The notes below the pieces were generated by a model. That model made no database searches and was not told the origin of the DNA. It saw only the letters and a program-made list of their open reading frames with translations. This document shows positions 60,905 through 64,000 of a stretch of 64,000 nt of DNA, one piece after another. Position numbers and translations under genes: made by a program. The stretch spans positions 1 through 64,000 of the forward strand of contig NZ_CP030127.1 in assembly GCF_003568845.1 (NCBI RefSeq), in the 5' to 3' direction. Every line of letters begins with the position of its first letter. The first letter of the stretch is position 1. Source of the DNA: Indioceanicola profundi. GTDB taxonomy: Bacteria > Pseudomonadota > Alphaproteobacteria > Azospirillales > Azospirillaceae.

Positions 60905-62653
60905 TCAGGACGCCAGCCGCAACGGGGCGGTGAGGTCCCGGTCCATGGTTACCTGCCCGTCGGCAACGCGGATCACCATATCCGCCCGGCGCAGGGTGGC
61001 GAGACGGTGGGCGATGACGAAGGCGGTGCGCCCCTGCATCAACCGCTCCAGGCTTTCCAGGATTTCCTCCTCCGTCGCGGCGTCGATCGCGCTCGTCGGC
61101 TCGTCCAGGATCAGAATCGGAGCGTCCACCAGGAAGGCGCGGGCGATGGCGATCCGCTGGCGCTCCCCACCGGATAAGCGCGCCCCGCGCTCTCCCACCC
61201 GCGTGGCATAACCCTCGGGCAGTCTGCTGATGAAATCGTGGGCGGCGGCGCGCTTGGCAGCCTCGACGATCCGCTCCATGGAGGCGCCGGGGTCGCCATA
61301 GGCGATGTTCTCCGCAATAGTGGTGGAGAAAAGGCCAGCATCCTGCGGCACCACTGCAAACTGCCGACGCAAGTCCGCCAAGCGGATGTCGCGGAGGTTG
61401 CGCCCGTCCAGGAGGATGCGGCCTTCCGTCGGGTCGAGCTGGCGCATGATCAGGTTGACCAGGGTGGATTTGCCAGCACCGGTGCGGCCCACGATGCCAA
61501 CGCAGGTGCCTGCCGGAATATCCAGGCTGACGCCCTGCAACGCGGGCAGACGGCTGTCATAGGCGAAGCCCATTCCGTCCAGCGTAATATGGCCGTGTGC
61601 CCGTGCCAGGGGCCGGGCAGACGGCAGGTCCTGGACGGCAGGGGGCGCATCCATCAGCGAAAAAGCCCGTTCGGCGCTGACCAGTGCCCGCTGCTGTCCG
61701 GTCACATGCGTCCCGATGGTCTGGAGCGGCGCAAAAAGCTGGGCGAGATAGCCCAGAACCAGCAGCAGTTCCCCCAGCGTCAGGCTGCCGGATTGCACCG
61801 AGCGCGCGCCGAAATACAGGATTGCCACGGAGCCCAGCGCCGATGACAGGCCGAGCAGAACGGTGAGGAGGCCTTCAACCCGGATCACCCGCCGACGGGT
61901 CGCGTGGGCCAGGCGGGCGGCCGCGAGGAACCGTCCCGACTCCCGCGCCTCTTGTCCGAAAATGCTGACCAGCCGGGCGGCGGACAGGGCTTCCTGCACC
62001 ACGCCGAAGGCGGCGGCTTCCTGCTCCTTGGCTGTGGCCCAGCGGCTGCGCAACTCCGTCTGGCTGAGGTGGATTAGAGCGATCACCGGCACCGCCGTGG
62101 CAAGGGCGACCAGCGACAGCACGGCGTCAAGCCGGGCAGTCACTGCAAGCACGCCGCAGAGCGAGATGCCCGCCACGACCAGCGGGATGATGCCGTAGAG
62201 CGCCGTCCATTGCAGGGCCGGCGCGTCATGCTGAATCCGGCAGGCGGGGTCCTGGCTTCCCCTATCATGGGCAAGCACGGGCATGGACAGTCCACGCTCC
62301 AGCAGTCGACCGCGGAAATCCAGCACCATGCGCTCCGCCACCTGATCGCGCAGCATCCAGTCGGCATAATGGTGCGCCGCGGCCAGCAGCGCCAAGACCG
62401 TGCCGAGAATCAGGGACAGGGTGAGCAACATGCCGGCATCCGGCGTACCGGGAAGGAAAGCGGCGAGCCAGTCCGGCAACGCTTGCCCGCCCAGCGCATG
62501 ATCCACAACCAGCTTGACCGGCAACGGCAGCAGAAGGGCGAGCGGCAGGCCGGCAAGGCCGGAGAGCAGAACCAGGAGGAGGTGGGAGCGATAGTCGCGC
62601 GCCTCACGGAAGGCGCGGGCGTAGAGCTTGGCGGCCGAACGGGCGGTGGTCAT
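60905..62653 (-). CDS. MsbA-like ABC exporter (fused membrane and ATPase domains)
   Basis: The ATG at 62653 gives 582 residues. Six membrane helices occupy about residues 25-310. The ATPase domain has Walker A GRTGAGKST (about residue 382), signature LSGGERQRIAIARAFL and Walker B PILILDEPTSAID with the H-loop in IAHRLATL. It is a type IV (MsbA/LmrA-like) exporter, likely moving a lipid, glycolipid or peptide across the inner membrane. Nothing nearby identifies the cargo. The plus-strand genes converge on it. Confidence 0.88.
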   Translation of the reverse strand: MTTARSAAKLYARAFREARDYRSHLLLVLLSGLAGLPLALLLPLPVKLVVDHALGGQALPDWLAAFLPGTPDAGMLLTLSLILGTVLALLAAAHHYADWMLRDQVAERMVLDFRGRLLERGLSMPVLAHDRGSQDPACRIQHDAPALQWTALYGIIPLVVAGISLCGVLAVTARLDAVLSLVALATAVPVIALIHLSQTELRSRWATAKEQEAAAFGVVQEALSAARLVSIFGQEARESGRFLAAARLAHATRRRVIRVEGLLTVLLGLSSALGSVAILYFGARSVQSGSLTLGELLLVLGYLAQLFAPLQTIGTHVTGQQRALVSAERAFSLMDAPPAVQDLPSARPLARAHGHITLDGMGFAYDSRLPALQGVSLDIPAGTCVGIVGRTGAGKSTLVNLIMRQLDPTEGRILLDGRNLRDIRLADLRRQFAVVPQDAGLFSTTIAENIAYGDPGASMERIVEAAKRAAAHDFISRLPEGYATRVGERGARLSGGERQRIAIARAFLVDAPILILDEPTSAIDAATEEEILESLERLMQGRTAFVIAHRLATLRRADMVIRVADGQVTMDRDLTAPLRLAS

Positions 62654-62726
62654 GGTTAAGGCACTGGTCCGGAGCTGGCGCCATGCCGGCTCTCTTGCAG
62701 GCAGAGCCTGATTGAATAAGGTTAAC

Positions 62727-62745
62727 GCCCCCTTTCGGGGGGGGC
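62727..62745 (-). terminator. GC-rich hairpin after the SH3/SPOR gene
   Basis: GCCCCC, loop TTTC, GGGGGG(GG)C on the plus strand; on the minus strand it follows the stop at 62763 by 18 bases and precedes CGTTAACCTTATT, a weak T-rich tail. It may separate the SH3/SPOR gene from the ABC exporter gene. Confidence 0.5.
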
Positions 62746-62762
62746 TGCCTACTCCATTCGGA

Positions 62763-63542
62763 TCAGCGCACATCCACCGCTATCGGCCAGCAATCCTGGC
62801 CGCGGCGGGCCAACAGGGTGCAGACCTCCTCGACCCGCATGCGATTGAACGGCCCGGCAGCAAGCTCGATGGCCATGTCCCGCGTGGTTGCTCGCCGGAA
62901 GAGATAGGGGGCCAAGTCGGCCAACTCGGGCAAGTACTGTTGGATTTCGGCCCAGCGTGCCTGGGCTTCCGCCGGGGTAGCGAAGCGGCCCAGCCGCGCG
63001 GCGAAGAAGCCGGGCACACCTGGGGACAGGCCATCCAACGGACCATAGGTGCCAAGGATTGGTACCAGCTGGTCCGCCGGCACCTCGCGGGCTCGGGAAC
63101 CGTCCAGGCTGGCCTTCCCGTTCACCACCCGGACCACATCCACGACCTCTCCTGCAGCGTCGAGCTGACCGTTGAGGCCGAGTTTGGCCGCACCGGTCCG
63201 TCCCTGTGCGATCACGGCCGCGCGGTACAGGATCGGGCGTTCCCGGTCGATCGGAGCCAGGGAAGCGGCGCTTACATAGCCCAGCTCCCGCCCGTTGACC
63301 GCGATCCAGGCCATGCCGGTTCCGCGGGGATAGCCCAGCACCGTCACGGTGCGCCCTGCCTCCAGCTCCATCACCTTCGCGGCTCCTGCCGACGGGGTGG
63401 ACATGATCTGCAGCGGTCCGGCCGCGATGGCCTCCCCAGGATCGACGGCATACTGGGCCGTGCCGGGCCGCGGCATCAGGGCTGTGAGAAGGCCGGCCGT
63501 GAGGATGGCCAGCGCGGTCCTGTGCCGGGTAGTTCCCGTCAT
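62763..63542 (-). CDS. Periplasmic SH3/SPOR-domain protein
   Basis: The ATG at 63542 gives 259 residues with a signal peptide (about residues 1-30, cleavage near GTAQ). Residues about 35-90 resemble a bacterial SH3 domain (IMSTPSAGAAKVMELEAGRTVTVLGYPRGTGMAWIAVNGRELGYV). The C-terminal part (FFAARLGRFATPAEAQARW, then ELAAGPFNRMRVEEVCTLLARRGQDCWP) looks like a SPOR domain, which binds denuded peptidoglycan. It may act at the cell wall. Domain assignment is by pattern only. Confidence 0.6.
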   Translation of the reverse strand: MTGTTRHRTALAILTAGLLTALMPRPGTAQYAVDPGEAIAAGPLQIMSTPSAGAAKVMELEAGRTVTVLGYPRGTGMAWIAVNGRELGYVSAASLAPIDRERPILYRAAVIAQGRTGAAKLGLNGQLDAAGEVVDVVRVVNGKASLDGSRAREVPADQLVPILGTYGPLDGLSPGVPGFFAARLGRFATPAEAQARWAEIQQYLPELADLAPYLFRRATTRDMAIELAAGPFNRMRVEEVCTLLARRGQDCWPIAVDVR

Positions 63543-63762
63543 AGCCGGGCGCGCTCCTTCTTCCGAACCGCTTATGTCAGGTGGGGTGGTTGGGGAGGGC
63601 GAGTTCGCCTGCGGAACGGACGGGCCGGGAGTACTGGGGAATCGGACCATGCTGGGCGGATTTGTCTGAGGCAGCAGCGGACGGCGTGATGACGCCATCT
63701 CGGAACGCTACCTCCTTTGGGCAGGCATGACCAGCCGCGATGCAGCCTGGGCCGTGGTGAAA

Positions 63763-64000
63763 TCAGCTTGCGATGCGCTCCAGGAACTCCTGGTCGTGCA
63801 CGACCATGTAGCCGTTGCGGTAGGAGATTGCACCGCTGGACTGGAAGCTGCGGATGGTCTTGTTCACGATTTCCCGGCTGACGCCAAGCATGTTCGCCAC
63901 ATCCTCCTGGGACAGGAATGTGGCGATCCGCACGCCGTCTTCCGTCTTCCGCCCGTAGGATTGCGCCAGCATCAGGATGCGCTTGGCAAGCCGGCGGGTG
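63763..64000 (-). CDS. Crp/Fnr-family regulator, C-terminal part (5' end outside window)
   Basis: The frame is open to the right edge, so only about 78 C-terminal residues are visible: RRLAKRILMLAQSYGRK, then the winged helix-turn-helix FLSQEDVANMLGVSREIVNKTIRSFQSSGAISYRNGYMVV. This is the DNA-binding domain of the Crp/Fnr family. The ligand-binding domain lies outside the window, so the effector (cyclic AMP, cyclic-di-GMP, oxygen or nitric oxide) cannot be judged. Confidence 0.85.
   Translation of the reverse strand, partial: TRRLAKRILMLAQSYGRKTEDGVRIATFLSQEDVANMLGVSREIVNKTIRSFQSSGAISYRNGYMVVHDQEFLERIAS

Noticed and set aside
1-64000. tRNA, rRNA or riboswitch genes
   Set aside because: I looked for tRNA-like cloverleaf ends, rRNA blocks and known riboswitch cores and did not see any that I could support.

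Overview
The window is GC-rich, densely coded DNA that looks alphaproteobacterial. The plasmid-type RPA-family replication initiator, the sigma-54 regulator and the gene style suggest Rhodospirillales or Azospirillales, but no rRNA or housekeeping marker confirms this. Almost all of it is a surface-polysaccharide and cell-surface region, and it also carries a replication initiator with an iteron-like origin. It is therefore probably part of a large plasmid or chromid, or a chromosome with an integrated replicon.

Layout. (1) 1-7.3 kb: the tail of an acyltransferase-like membrane protein, then a chaperone-usher pilus locus (chaperone, usher, two spore-coat-U-like subunits), interrupted by a reverse-strand amidase and a small YjbE/GfcA-like secreted protein. 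(2) 7.4-10.7 kb: galE, a LuxO-like sigma-54 activator with a degenerate receiver, a small orphan protein and a monooxygenase-like protein. (3) 10.7-13.8 kb: a PrtD/PrtE-type type I secretion pair. (4) 14.3-32.9 kb: a Wzx/Wzy-type polysaccharide cluster: WbpM-like dehydratase, ManC, polyprenyl-phosphate sugar transferase, WbpV-like reductase, GDP-fucose synthase, glycosyltransferases, methyltransferases, a sugar aminotransferase, Wzz-like and Wzy-like proteins. (5) 33.0-34.3 kb: an IS3-family element with a broken orfB. (6) 34.4-40.8 kb, reverse strand: FkbM methyltransferase, Wzx, rmlA, rmlB, gmd and an fcl pseudogene. (7) 41.1-47.7 kb: a YjbEFGH/Gfc-like export module (YjbH barrel, large multi-SLBB export protein, YjbF lipoprotein, second YjbE-like protein). 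(8) 47.9-50.2 kb: iteron-rich origin and RepA-like initiator. (9) 50.3-56.1 kb: UDP-glucuronate epimerase-like gene, gmhB, gmhA, second copies of rmlA and rmlB that are both frameshifted, a third YjbE-like protein and an RmlD-like reductase. (10) 56.1-64 kb: heme-dependent demethylase-like protein, EAL phosphodiesterase, kdsD, a hydratase, a paralogue of the small protein from block 2, an MsbA-like ABC exporter, an SH3/SPOR protein and a partial Crp/Fnr regulator.

How it fits together. Precursors visible here are GDP-mannose to GDP-fucose (ManC, Gmd, Fcl), dTDP-4-keto-6-deoxyglucose (RmlA, RmlB), and probably UDP-QuiNAc or UDP-FucNAc from the WbpM-like and WbpV-like enzymes feeding the lipid-linked initiating transferase. 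Glycosyltransferases extend the unit, Wzx flips it, Wzy with Wzz polymerises it, and the multi-SLBB protein with YjbF and YjbH may export it. The three dispersed YjbE-like proteins are the most interesting shared theme. Several genes (fcl copy, rmlA2, rmlB2, IS orfB) are broken, which points to redundancy and decay. Some of the single-base lesions lie in homopolymers and could be sequencing errors.
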